A stretch of DNA of 22,712 nt from Mnemiopsis leidyi (GCA_000226015.1 JH153276.1:202990-225701), one strand, 5' to 3'; positions 1 to 10,946 are shown, numbered from the stretch's first letter. Notes: a model not told the origin generated them from the letters alone. Numbers and translations are program-made.

Positions 1-137
1 GGTAATACGCGGTGATGTAATCGAAAAGGGTGATGTAATACAGTGATGTAATACGAAAAAGGGTGATGTAATACGAAAAAGGGTGATGTAATACGGCCAT
101 AAGTGTGATGTAATACGAAAAAGGGTGATGTAATACG
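1..137. repeat. 20-bp minisatellite, truncated by window start
   Basis: The unit is close to GTGATGTAATACGAAAAAGG, repeated about six times with small insertions and shortened units. The array is cut by the left edge of the window, so its full size is unknown. It has no coding potential that I can see. Confidence 0.9.
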
Positions 138-920
138 ACAACAATGTGCAAATACCACGTTTTACTCAACCGGTATAATAGCATCACGCGGTAAATAATA
201 TACCATAGTGCATTGATTGCAGCGTTTTAGAATTTGGAAAAGGTAAAATCTTATGTTTAAGTATTATTTTAACTTATCCTGTATTCCTGCACATTGATCT
301 GTTCGCCCTGCCATAAAAAATAACGATCGGAGAATCTACTTGATGGATAATGTTGATGATGATGACAATCTCCAGACTCACCAGAGTGTATCTAATGATT
401 ATACTGTCAGCTTCATACCAATAATTCAGTGAAGAGAACTGTACAACTATTTATAGTTGCATCTGTGATTAAGCCTGGTATGTAATTCATAAGGGTTTCT
501 GTTGTGAATAATAGATCGATCGTGAGCGATAAACTGGATCGTGAATGATGAAAAGGACATTCCTGAAATAATGATGGGATTGTGAAGGATGTTACTTAAT
601 CATTAGTCTTTAAAGACAATATAGTGTCTGCGGCGGAAAATCCAGAGTTATTATCTTCTTTGATTGTAGCATTCATTGCCTCATACAGAACAATAAAAAT
701 ATCTTTCGTCAAGAATCTATGGTAACTGATCATCGTACAGGGAAGAATAAAAATTAAAGACGAAACCAAAGAAAAATAGACAATAATTGCTTGAAGACGA
801 ATAACCATGTATTAGAATACAACACTGTCATGGTTATCTGAAAACTAAGGATAAGGAGGAATATCTAGATCTACCTTATTCCATTTAACAGAGCCTCATT
901 TTGTTAGTATTTGTATAGGG
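138..920. other. Intergenic or 5' flanking DNA of the receptor gene
   Basis: No convincing exon, RNA gene or repeat was seen. The reading frame of the receptor is open only back to about 855, where a TAA precedes it, so an upstream coding exon would have to be spliced in. No clear TATA box stands out near 921. A 70-codon open frame on the minus strand (596-808) has no recognisable domain. Confidence 0.5.
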
Positions 921-2618
921 ATGGCTGAATTGGTCAGACTTGCATTACTGCTTATGAATGTGAAGATGTCAGCTTGTGAAAATCAAGAACTTGTTGGGGA
1001 TCTATCACTTTGGCCACTGGAATTTGACCCTATTCATTTTGTTGCAGTGCCCACACAGCCAGCTAATGAACAGAAGAACAAGCTTGGTGTAGAGGATGAT
1101 AAGACAGAAGTAGAGGATGATAAGACAGAAGTAGAGGATGAAAATACAGAAGTAGAGGATGATAAGACAGAAGTAGAGTATGATAAGACAGAAGTAGAGG
1201 ATGAAAAGACAGAAGTAGAGGATGAAAAGACAGAAGTAGAGGATGAAAAGACAGAAGTAGAGGATGATAAGACAGAAGTAGAGGATGATAAGACAGAAGT
1301 AGAAGATGATAAGACAGAAGTAGAGGATGATAAGACAGAAGTAGAGGATAAAAAGACAGAAGTAAAGGATGATAAGACAGAAGTATTAGCAGATGATCAT
1401 GGTGATCCACCTCTTGTGTCCCTGAACCGTCCACCAGATACGAACCAGGGAGGACCACCACTGTTTTCTTCAGATAACGATTCTGCTGCGGTAGAGAAAG
1501 ACCAAGGTGACTTTGAAAGAACCAGTTTGATCACTCTTACTACAGTAAATTCGCTGTTGGCAATCTGCTGTATAATTCTTAGCATTCTGATGTCTTACTT
1601 CCGAATAAGGTCATCCTCCAAAAGAAGCTTGGTCCAAGTCCTCTATCTTCAGAACGGTCTAACCGACTTCTTTGTTGGAATAGGAGTTCTATCCCAGTGC
1701 CCAATCCTATACTTGATGATCTGCAGGGGTAGAGAAGTTAAGGATATCACTATTCCAGTCTACTTCAGCTTCATGGTTACTGGTGTTTCAGTCAAGATGA
1801 GCGTGCTCATGAACTGCGTTCTGGGAACAGTTAGGTGTATCAACATCGTTCAGCCCTTTTATCAAATCAACAAAAAAGCACTTGCTTTTACCTGTCTATT
1901 CTATATGGTCGCCTGGACGACCTACGCTGGACTAGATTTGTGGCAGTACACATCGAAAAGAGCGACCACAAACCAAGTCTTGGTAGTGAAGACGTTTCTG
2001 TTAAAGGGACAACCTGGGTTCGGGCTGGTACTTATGACTATGAGCAAGGAGCAACACGGGTCAAGCTACCTCGCCTATCATGTAGGGCATGTAGGCAATA
2101 TGATCCAGTTTGTCCTGCCAACTGCTCTGCCCTCACTAATCTGCTTGGGTCTGATGATAGTGCAACTGTATTTCTTGCTCAGGCCAAGTACTATTAGAAA
2201 GAAGAAAGCAGCGATGAAGAAAAGCAGTGGAATAAAACTCGTGGAAGAATCCAAAGCCAGTTTGACGATATTTCTCCTGACTTGCATCTACGTGGGCACC
2301 TCCGTAGTATCCATTCTGACGTGGCTGACTTTCCACGGTCGCAGAGGATATCTAGGCTCCAAGTCCACGTACGATAGTCTGATGGAGAAGGCAGCAACTG
2401 CGACCAGCTGGGACGAGCTAACTGCGATATACTTCTCTCTGTCGATCTGTCCTCTGATCTGTTCCACCCTCACCCCTCTCACTCTGCTGCTCAGAGGATC
2501 CGGTCCTATCTCGACTTATGCTAGGAGGGTTTTTACCTCGACTACTAGAATTTTTAACTCCACTACAAGTTTCAGTAATGTCAGTGCCACAACTGCTGTA
2601 GGCGCCAACAAAAACTGA
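921..2618 (+). CDS. Seven-transmembrane receptor (rhodopsin-like, divergent) with acidic heptad-repeat ectodomain
   Basis: A 565-aa single-exon frame. Residues 1-56 form a short leader; LVRLALLLMNV may be a weak signal peptide. Residues 57-154 are 14 heptads of VEDDKTE type, and 155-200 are a Pro/Asp-rich linker. Hydrophobic segments follow at roughly 203-226, 237-260, 278-303, 321-342, 390-420, 446-470 and 500-524. Family landmarks are partly kept: N210 in helix 1, LTD with D249 in helix 2, and TVRC with R305 at the inner end of helix 3 in place of DRY. In helix 7, TLTPL with P519 stands where NPxxY is expected. The CWxP motif of helix 6 is absent, and I see no clear helix 3-loop 2 cysteine pair. 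Loop 3 is basic (RKKKAAMKKS), and the C-tail is rich in Ser/Thr. The ligand and G protein cannot be told. The family call (class A-like GPCR) is inferred from topology and these residues; an orphan lineage-specific receptor is most likely. The first ATG of the open frame was taken as the start. Confidence 0.8.
   Translation: MAELVRLALLLMNVKMSACENQELVGDLSLWPLEFDPIHFVAVPTQPANEQKNKLGVEDDKTEVEDDKTEVEDENTEVEDDKTEVEYDKTEVEDEKTEVEDEKTEVEDEKTEVEDDKTEVEDDKTEVEDDKTEVEDDKTEVEDKKTEVKDDKTEVLADDHGDPPLVSLNRPPDTNQGGPPLFSSDNDSAAVEKDQGDFERTSLITLTTVNSLLAICCIILSILMSYFRIRSSSKRSLVQVLYLQNGLTDFFVGIGVLSQCPILYLMICRGREVKDITIPVYFSFMVTGVSVKMSVLMNCVLGTVRCINIVQPFYQINKKALAFTCLFYMVAWTTYAGLDLWQYTSKRATTNQVLVVKTFLLKGQPGFGLVLMTMSKEQHGSSYLAYHVGHVGNMIQFVLPTALPSLICLGLMIVQLYFLLRPSTIRKKKAAMKKSSGIKLVEESKASLTIFLLTCIYVGTSVVSILTWLTFHGRRGYLGSKSTYDSLMEKAATATSWDELTAIYFSLSICPLICSTLTPLTLLLRGSGPISTYARRVFTSTTRIFNSTTSFSNVSATTAVGANKN
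1089..1382 (+). repeat. Coding 21-bp tandem repeat (14 units) inside the receptor gene
   Basis: Fourteen in-frame 21-bp units encode VEDDKTE and its variants VEDENTE, VEYDKTE, VEDEKTE (three in a row), VEDKKTE and VKDDKTE. The period is an exact multiple of three, so unit gain or loss keeps the frame. The reverse strand is also open across the array, but only because of the repeat. The encoded tract is acidic, and on the predicted topology it lies outside the cell. Confidence 0.93.
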
Positions 2619-2830
2619 ATTAACTCTGTCTCGAGCCCCAAAAACACGGATGATTCTAAAAAAAGCTGACGTTTCATTCGAGATGATTATTAAACATGCC
2701 AAAATTCTTCGCTAAAGCACAAAATTTCAACCTGTAACACATCAACATAGTCTTATCAAAACATGTGTATTTTGAATGAGTTGTGAAGTATCCTATTAAG
2801 ATAGGAAAATTTACCGATTTAGAAAGTTAG

Positions 2831-2871
2831 AATAAACTGAATCTCAAGACTTGAATCTTGTTGAAATAAAC
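2831..2871 (+). terminator. Polyadenylation signals for the receptor gene
   Basis: Two AATAAA hexamers lie at 2831-2836 and 2866-2871, the second followed by a T-rich stretch. They are 213 and 248 bases after the receptor stop codon, a plausible 3' UTR length. Confidence 0.55.
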
Positions 2872-2976
2872 ATTTTTTTCCAATCCCCTTTATTGTTTAT
2901 GCCCGCTTATATTTTCATGTGATATATTTTCATTGATCTAATAACCTATTAAATGCCACACAGAGATCAAGCGGTG

Positions 2977-3164
2977 GCCGACGTCCTTCCCCAGAGAATC
3001 GTGCCCCAGAGGACTGTAACCCAAAGATTTGGCCCCAGTGACGTCCTGCTCCACAACAGACAACTTCGTTAGGGTTAGAGTAAGGGTTAGTGTTTGGGTT
3101 AGGGTCGCTGGGGCCAAGTATGTGGAAAAATGGTGTGGGGCACGATGTTCTGGGGCAGGTCGGC
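2977..3164. mobile_element. Palindromic MITE-like element with TTAGGG-like centre
   Basis: The left arm 2977-3008 (starting GCCGACGTCCTTCCCCAG) and the right arm 3136-3164 are imperfect inverted repeats; the right arm on the minus strand reads GCCGACCTGCCCCAGAAC. A second nested inverted pair is TTGGCCCCAG (3029-3038) against CTGGGGCCAA (3108-3117). The centre (about 3068-3104) holds degenerate TTAGGG-like units. There is no ORF and no clear target-site duplication. A short non-autonomous DNA transposon relic is the simplest reading; the superfamily is unknown. Confidence 0.6.
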
Positions 3165-5586
3165 GGGAGCCAGATTAAACATCTTTCGGGATATTACGCT
3201 CTTGAATATTTATGTGAGGTTTACTGATGACGGGAATTTTTGAATTTGGCTTTTTATGAATATATATTATGTGAATATTCTGCTCAGTTTTAGCATATAT
3301 TTTTAAAAGTGGAAATGAAACGTATCTTTCCTTCGAAGCTTTCAAAGTTTCAGGTAATCAGACTTCTCAAATCTCTAAACCAACTTTTGTTCCAACTCGA
3401 TCATTTATAATAAACGTGATTTATTATATAATTATTCCAAAAATTCCAAGTTCCAACGCATATCAACGAGTGAACTTAAGAAAGTTTTATCTCGTTAGTT
3501 GTTCGTTTATGAAGGAATCAGACTGAATTATGATAACGGTCAGACTGGATTGAAAATACCAGAAATGCCGAAATAGCCTTTTTATTCTTTTATTTTATTT
3601 ATTATTTTATTAGCAGCACCCAAAACTTTCTCTAAATCTGCAGGTCACGTCTAATGAAAAAATCATATTACAGTCGGATCAGAACACAAATCATGGCGAT
3701 CACTTTTCCTTCTTTTTCCCAGCACTTATGTGTACTGTGAGGCATTTTTTGGCGGCTGACTAAAGTCTAGTTGTATCGTGATAATGATATTACTACTATC
3801 TACCGATGCGATATAAAATTGTTTCCTTATCGCACTACAGTACAAAATTCAAATATTCCGCAAAAAAAGTGTATATTTTGTCGTGTACAACTACATGCAC
3901 ATTGCACCCATTTGAATGTATAGCCGTGTGCATCAATACGTGCTTTGCTGATCTGATATTGATACTGACCTTAGATTTGTTGCGATTACTTTAGATTATC
4001 TCATGGACCTGATCTTCCTACTCAAAATCAGCTTCGTTTTCGTCGCTATTTCCCTCATTGTCCCAACTACCACGTATTGTTGTATTGCTCAATACAGAAA
4101 AGCGTAGCTCTAATTTTCATTTTTCACATCACAAGTGATAGCTGTTATATCGCAGGTAGCAAATATCTTCGTTGTCTGAACTCTGATTCCCCGAGAATTT
4201 GTGTGTTTCTTTTCAACCTGACTGTTTCTCTCTATTAACATATTTTGAGGGACTACCACTAGCTAACATAAAATCAATGTCGAAATTATTCTATTATAAG
4301 TTGTAAGATAACCTGCTTTTTAAAATCTGGAATCTGGAATTAATACTGAAATCACTACGAAAGATGTATAAAAAAAAGTTACGAAATATATTTATGTTCG
4401 TTTGTCTTGCAAAACTTCGTGCATATCCATGGGTAAAGTACCTTCTCACGTATCAACTCTTCATCTGTCCTTAATCCTCTCTCGATTGTATACATTCTTG
4501 ATACATTGGAACTACTGCTATCAATGCTCTATAACTTCTCAAGCCGCAAATAGATAAAAAGTACGAACTTTAAAAGACAAGCTTTAAATGACCACATTTT
4601 CGTTGTTAACACTGGAAATCTCATACCAACAAATAAAAGTAGCTGAGGCCCTGACATGTGGATTTTTTAATTCATTCTGTAATACGTTTATGAACAAAAA
4701 TATGTACTAGCAACATAACTGAAAGCAAAAACTGAAGCCCTTATGAATTTCGTTTTAATATCTTGAGTTTCGTCATTGTAGCTCAGCTTCAGGCTGCCTG
4801 CTATTATGTATTTAAATTTTATCGTGACTTTGCTTGATGCTTTTCATACGTATATTGGTCAATTATATGGTCAGGCATTATTACAATACAGTGAAATCTG
4901 ACGTTTAAAATAGGTAGTCCTAGTGACAGTATAATCCGTGTATTTGAGTTAAGCATTTAAAAACAGTACACCTTGTCGTTATAGAGCTGCGACAGTTTGT
5001 TACCGTTATTGATTTTGGGGCGGAGCAAATTTTAACATATCAGAAGTTATAAAAAACAATGCTTCTAAGCTTCTGATTAGTTGGAATTTAAGACCCCTCC
5101 CCAAAAATACATTTCTCTATTGATTACCGTATACTTACGTTTGACAGAACGATCAATTGTTTGCATGTGAACAATTGATTGTTTATCTGCCGGTGTCGGA
5201 TGAAAGATACAATTTTCGACTTTTCCCCAGGATTCCCGACGTCTATTGCTCTGGGAGTCTGGCATGTTTTTCTATTTTCAGTCTCTGAAGATAATCATTT
5301 TCAAAATTATCATTACAATTTTTGTCAAATGATAAATAACCTTTACCTAATAGATCAAAATTCGTTACATTAACCTTGACACAATAAATCTTGTGAAAAA
5401 TTTATTATCCGAGTCCATACAATTCAAGAATGTCAAAATAAAGTCCCGATAAGTTCTGAATCTAAAGAATGAAACCCTTATTAGGAAGGAATGTTATACT
5501 TTACTATAACTTCCATATTCTATTCTGTTGTAGCATCATCAATCGATTAATCTGGAAGTGCAGTCGATATACCGGGAAAATAGCAA

Positions 5587-5618
5587 AGTAGAGTAGAGTA
5601 GAGTAGAGTAGAGTGGAG
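5587..5618. repeat. (AGTAG)n pentanucleotide microsatellite
   Basis: About six GAGTA units in a row, ending in a GAGTGGAG variant. Confidence 0.9.
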
Positions 5619-7152
5619 TTTATGAACATTTTTTCTATGATTTGATTGCAATTTGCACAGATTCAAGCTTTCTACTTTGGGCTAGTTTTTTGGCACGTAA
5701 AATTTGCCAACTAGGCAATTATTTGACATCTCGTATTAAATTTTTGGCGGCTTTGAGTTCGAACTGCTTAAATTAGTCATCGGACTGTTTTCCTAACTCT
5801 CTGTAATACTGTATTCCTTATTGACAGTTATGATAAGAGTTACGATCAGGGTTATTGTTAGGGTTTTTCCGAATCGCTGAAAATTTACTACGATTATTTA
5901 GACCAAGACTTAATGCAAATAAGGGTAGTCGTAGTAATAGCGTCATTATTTCCATTGAATCAGGCAATCATCACACACATTGATAAGAAAAAGGTTAATT
6001 GGGCGGGTTTCTTTGTTATTTGAGTATTTGCATATCAACTGTATCGTTATTCAGTTTACTTTTAAAATGATCCGACCATCACCAATATTCTTAGGCGCTC
6101 ACAGCATTGGTCCCCGATCGGCGTTATCTAATCTTATGATTTGATTAGATGTAAGACTTCAATATCTTTTGATCTGTTTCCTAGTGGCTAGTGCATGTAT
6201 TGTCATCGTAATTAAATCCTCAGCACCTCTAGCAGGCCCTTTTTCAGCCTTGCCGGTCATAACCCGATATATTGGAAACCGTCCAATGTCTTTCCTTCCT
6301 GCGTTTTGATAAGCTATCATGGCAGATTTTAGATCAAAATAAATCATTACTTCCAGTGAAACAATAATGAACGTTCGTGATATAGTGTTACTGTATTCTC
6401 ATTTTAGTACTGTAAAAACGGGAACTCAAAATCCGCCATTAAATTCAAGAGTCGACATGAAATGCTATATTTCATAACCTTAAAAATGTTCAGTATTTGT
6501 ATGTTTATTGTCAATACTGAATACACAATTGGATGGTTTTTGTCCTTAATGCGATATAATCTCGGAAATTACACCAACTGGGAATTGTATCTTATCAAGC
6601 GTTATCATCTGTAAGATTTCTCGATAAACAATATGAAATCTGAAGGAACCGCATTTCATTAGACTAATTGACCATGTGTAACTTAATCTTGTAATCTCCT
6701 AATGATTCCACGAGAATTTCAGTAGACCAATGTTATTAAGGTACTTTTAGAAATTTCAAAAGCCAGTGTCACATTTATCGTGTTTTCTTCCATATTTCGT
6801 TTCATTGGCATCAAAACATTATTGTAAACTTGTTTTCCCATAATTTTGAATTCAGGCGTTAAAATTTTTGATTTTCCAAAATTACTTTGTATAGTAGCAG
6901 GTGCTATTTAAAACCTGTTCAATGTGTGTGATTACGAATCGTGGGAAGAATGCCTGCGCAGTTTACGCAATTGTGCAACTTACATTGTTACTTGTAAATT
7001 TGCAAAAGTTTGTGCCGCCAACACTGCCCTGCTTGATATATACATATTGGTATCAATCGGTAACTGCAGAGTGCAGGCTTACTAGTCTAACCCAGTAATC
7101 GGAACTTTAAGTTGAAATTGATAAGGATTTGTCTATCAACATGTGGCTTCGG

Positions 7153-7181
7153 TTGTAGGTCCCCTTGTAGGTCCCCTTGTA
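7153..7181. repeat. 12-bp tandem duplication
   Basis: TTGTAGGTCCCC occurs twice exactly in tandem, followed by a partial third copy (TTGTA). Confidence 0.9.
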
Positions 7182-7326
7182 AGACTGATTTTTGCGAATT
7201 TTCCCATTGTAGTAGATGAAGCTACATGAAGTTATCAGTTGTAACCAAATGCAACAGGATATGAAAAGTTACAGATGATAATGAATGAATGTCAGATGTA
7301 TTACTGGCTGCACAGTGCTTGCTTTA

Positions 7327-7362
7327 CATCATTTAAAGTTCAATTCATCATTTAAAGTTCAA
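7327..7362. repeat. 19-bp tandem duplication
   Basis: CATCATTTAAAGTTCAA occurs twice with a 19-bp period. Confidence 0.85.
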
Positions 7363-7491
7363 CTTCAGACATTTGGCAAAAATTAAGTCGCATACCTACA
7401 ACATATTGCGACACAGATTAAATCGTCGACAAAACGAAGCAATAGCCCGTCTGTCCGCGGGAATAACGGGCGAAATTCTTGTTCACGTTGT

Positions 7492-7499
7492 TATAAATA
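7492..7499 (+). promoter_or_regulatory. Candidate TATA box for the SLC4A11-like gene
   Basis: TATAAATA lies 266-273 bases before the proposed start codon at 7765, just after a locally GC-richer stretch (about 7447-7472). Position and match are suggestive only; no initiator was identified. Confidence 0.35.
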
Positions 7500-7764
7500 T
7501 CCATTAGCCAAGAGCGGTGTCTCACGATTGTTATCATGGAAACTTAGTAACTTAGTAAGTTCCGTATTTACTTATGATATTGAATCGAAATTCCATCGAC
7601 CATCATAATGTTCGATGTGCTGGTCAGTCATCGTTTGACTTAAATCAATTTGATGTTCGTTTTGCTCTGTTATTTTCCGAAAACTTTTTTGCTCCATCTG
7701 TACAATGTAATCATAGCTTAGACGACTAGATATGTCTACACTTCATATCTTGATTATCACAGTC

Positions 7765-10604
7765 ATGACTCGTTCATTAAGTGATCATGACCCACTAGAG
7801 GACCAGGCAAATATGAGCAACGTCAACATCGAACTAAAGATTATATCAGTTTCAGGTTAGTCCTTTATTCTATCCACACTCGTTTCAAAAGTCTCTCAAT
7901 GCGATAAGTCAAAAAGACAGGGACACAACTCCCTTCTTAAACCTATTGAGATTTGATCCCTCACAAAAAGAGGAGAGATCTTGAGCAATTAACGATTTGT
8001 TTCAGACTCCGACCCCAGCAAAGAGACTGAACCTGATCTTCAACCGAGGGCCGGTGGCGGTCTGAGAGGTTCCACCGCGAGTACTCCTAAGAAGACCCAC
8101 CGGCGACTAAATCTCTCTGGAGCAACCGATCTTGGGGATAGCGATGAATTTGATATGAAGGAGGAGTTAACTGAATCAGAATTACCTTTCGCTAAGTTTA
8201 CCTCTGCAGCCCAGCAGCTGCAGGTTAGACCTACCTGCTCAAACCCTCATTTCGCGAACAAAGCTTTTCGTAAGAAAATGTCGAATCCGTTCGAGAAAGT
8301 CCCGAAGAGAAACAAGAGCTTTCCCAGTCTGAACATGGCAGATGCGGAAAACCATTTCTGCAGTAAGTTATACCATACAAAACGAAGAGTGCTCAGTTTG
8401 AAGGATTATCACGACGAAGCCAGGGCTATGAGAGATATCGGAAAGTTTTTAGCTCAGCCTATCGTACTCTTTAAGGTTCACCACACTCTCTGGGAAGACA
8501 TTGTCGAAGAGATGATTGTCCGTTTAAGTAAGGAAAAACCCGAATTGAACCTTGCAATTAAGGAAGCTATGAACTCAGTAATTAGTAAAGATGCGGATTT
8601 TGTGATTCCTGAGTGTATTCAAGGCATAACGGAAACTGCACATGGCCCTATCACTGAACAAAGCTTTATCGTTGTCATTGGCAACACAAACGCGGTTACT
8701 GAAAATCAAGTGATCATGTGCCTCTTAGATCATCCCTTCAACTTTGGTATCGGAGCTGAAGAAATAAGATTTATCTGCGTCATCCTTTGTCCGACTAAGA
8801 ACAAGCATACAAAATCAGGTATCCAAGTAGCAAGAACATACGCTACCTTGCTCTCCGACGACAGACTCAGGCACAACCTCCTGAACACAAGATGTCCGGA
8901 CGAGTTTGCCCATGAGTTCGAGCTGGAGTGTACCAGGATCCACAAGGAGCACGAGAAGAGAGAGAGGGAAGCAAACATGAGCATGAGGAGTCGACAGGTT
9001 AAACCGCCCAAAAGGAGAAAGTGGTTACCGGGGTTGGACATGTGGTGTGATGTCAAGCGACGAGCTAAACATTACTTTTCCGATTTTTCGGAGGACATTA
9101 GAGATTGTACCAGTATCCAGAAGATCATATCAACCACATTTTTCCTCTTCTTCTCCCTGCTTCTCCCAGCAATCGCTTTCGGTGTCCTCGCCGGCACATT
9201 CACGGACGGGAAAATTGACGCGAAGACCACTATTGTGTCCCAAGCTCTGGCTGGGCTCCTCTGGGGTTTCTTCAGTGGTCAACACCTTGTTGTAATTAGG
9301 ACTACCATTCCAGTCGTTATTTACACTAGAATTCTCTACACCATCAGCCTAAACTGGGGCGAGGACGGGAGTTTCTTCTTCACTTTCTACGCCATGGCAG
9401 GGTTGACTAATGGCTTCTTTCTCGTGATGTACGGTATTGCAGGTGTCAGTAAGGTCATGGTCTATTGCTCCAGGTCGACTAAAGAAATTGTCGACCTTTT
9501 TGTCTCGATCGCCTTCATTGTTGACTCTGTGAGGTACGTGTCTAATGAGTTTAGCATTTTCTACTGTTTTCGGCCATACTCGACGAACGACACCTTAAAT
9601 ACAGTTAGCTTACTCACTGGTGAATCCGCTGGGAACGCTTGCTTCCCGACTAAACCTCTCTTGGATTTACTCCTTCTCCTCACCACTGTCTATGTGGGTG
9701 TTGTTATCTTCAACTTCAAGTACAGCCCCTACTTGAACGCAGATAAGCGTGTAATGGTAGCCGATTATGCGCTCGTGGTTGCTACCACAGTGGGTGCAGT
9801 TATGGGAAGTTACTTCTTTAGGAGAATCGATTTGGGCAAGTTCAGTGTTGATGAGGGAAGGCCTGTTTTTGGCGTGGTCTCTTTTGTTACTCCTTCCATT
9901 TGTGCCTTGTTCGTAGCTATTGGCTTAGGGTTTGTCATGTCACTGCTCTTTTTATGACGGTCAACATATCAGCGAGTGTTATCAACAATCCATCCAACAA
10001 GTTACAGAAAGGTCCAGCCTATCACTATGACATGGTACTGATAGGAATCATTAACTCTGTCCTGAGTTTGCTGGGTCTCCCCTTTGTCCACGGCTCTCTC
10101 CCTCACTCGCCGCTGCACGTGCGAGCTCTGGCCGACATTGAGGAGCACGTGGAGAACGGAACTCTCTCGGAAAAGATCGTATATGTTCGAGAATCCAGAA
10201 TAACTACCATCATTTCTCACTGCATGATTGGAGTGTCCATCCTCATGGTTCCGTACCCTCTTAACCTGATTCCTATACCGGTGTTGTATGGTCTGTTCGT
10301 TTTTCTGGCGCTCACCTCGTTGAAGGATCTCCAACTTTGGGAGAGGCTTGTTTTGATTTTTACGGAGCAGAGTCTGTATCCGCCCTTTCATTACGTCAGG
10401 AAAGTTCCTCAGAAGATCATCCACTTTTTCACCTTGCTACAAATACTACAATTGATTGGACTCTGCATCATAACCTTTGGAAGTTCCGTCTACCTCAAGA
10501 TGCTTTTTCCACTCTTTATAATTTTTCTTATGCCTATCCGGGAGAAAATTTTGCCCACTTTGATATCAGAACGGCATCTTCAATCACTGGACGGAGACCA
10601 CTGA
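7765..10604 (+). CDS. SLC4A11: SLC4A11-like (BTR1/NaBC1-type) membrane transporter; two exons, one apparent frameshift
   Basis: Exon 1 spans 7765-7855 (ATG to TCAG), ending at donor GTTAGT. The intron, 7856-8005, is 150 bp and phase 1, and ends TTTCAG. Exon 2 spans 8006-10604. The product is about 896 aa, close to the roughly 890 aa of vertebrate SLC4A11. A variable N-terminus is followed by the band-3-type cytoplasmic domain (from HTLWEDIVEEM, near residue 187) and a basic linker (KPPKRRKWLPGLDMW). The multi-pass domain starts near residue 403 (ISTTFFLFFSLLLP). Diagnostic blocks include PHSPLHVRALADIEE, VLYGLFVFLALTSL and YPPFHYVRKVPQKIIHFF, which match SLC4A11 far better than the bicarbonate transporters AE and NBC. 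N558 (NDT) lies in the large outer loop and may be glycosylated. The known family role is plasma-membrane H+/OH- and NH3-linked transport; borate transport is disputed. The frame breaks at T-run 9949-9953: one more T would join LGFVMSLLF to FMTVNISASV, and family similarity then runs unbroken to the stop. An assembly error or a young allele is more likely than an old pseudogene. Confidence 0.88.
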
Positions 10605-10787
10605 TGCAATTCGTTTTGGGTCCAGTTAAGTAACTGATTAGCTAGAGAACTTAAATTTTCATTCCCTGAAGGCTTGATCACTTTTAGGAGACTGTAAGAC
10701 ATGGTTAACCATACTAGCATGGATTTCGTTCTTCGGAGGGTCGATCAGACTCCCTCGACTCCTTTATCTCTTTTTACTGGAGAGCCC

Positions 10788-10873
10788 TCAGTCTTCCCTC
10801 ATTCTTCCCTCAGTCTTCCCTCTTCCCCCGTCTCTCCCCCTCTTCCCTTCGAAGAGTATGAGGGAAAGACTGA
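10788..10873 (+). promoter_or_regulatory. Pyrimidine-rich 3' UTR tract with inverted repeat
   Basis: Two copies of TCAGTCTTCCCTC (10788-10800 and 10810-10822) are followed by more C/T-rich sequence to about 10850. GAGGGAAAGACTGA (10860-10873) is then nearly their exact reverse complement. In the transporter mRNA either copy could pair with the distal arm. The tract lies between the stop codon and the candidate polyadenylation signal; any function is unknown. Confidence 0.5.
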
Positions 10874-10940
10874 TTACTGACTGAATCTGCGTGAGTGTTA
10901 TCAAGTCTACAACTGCTTGACAGTGACGACAGTAAGACAT

Positions 10941-10946
10941 AATAAA
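10941..10946 (+). terminator. Polyadenylation signal for the SLC4A11-like gene
   Basis: AATAAA lies 337 bases after the stop codon at 10602-10604. It is the first hexamer of this kind seen downstream. Confidence 0.5.

Larger units (their letters stand above)
3165..7490. other. Gene-poor intergenic stretch
   Basis: I see no exon set, RNA gene or recognisable domain over about 4.3 kb. Short open frames exist on both strands (for example 3806-3994, 5179-5373, 6159-6347 and 6901-7098), but none shows a family motif or linked splice sites. A T-rich tract lies at 3580-3611. Small tandem repeats are listed separately. Divergent exons or non-coding RNA cannot be excluded by eye. Confidence 0.5.

Noticed and set aside
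1-137. Short direct repeats as a CRISPR array
   Set aside because: Units are tandem without unique spacers, and the genome is eukaryotic.
1063-1461. 132-codon minus-strand frame rich in LLLSYHP repeats
   Set aside because: It is the reverse reading of the VEDDKTE-coding 21-bp array; a repeat whose period is divisible by three keeps several frames open.
3066-3110. TTAGGG-like units as a telomere or fusion site
   Set aside because: Units are few and degenerate, and they sit inside inverted arms, which fits a small transposable element better.
6159-6347. 62-codon minus-strand frame with protein-like composition
   Set aside because: No family motif, no flanking splice sites and no neighbouring exon that I could link.
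9941-9962. Programmed frameshifting at the T-run of the transporter
   Set aside because: No conserved slippery site plus structure is evident and the family is not known to use frameshifting; a missing base is simpler.
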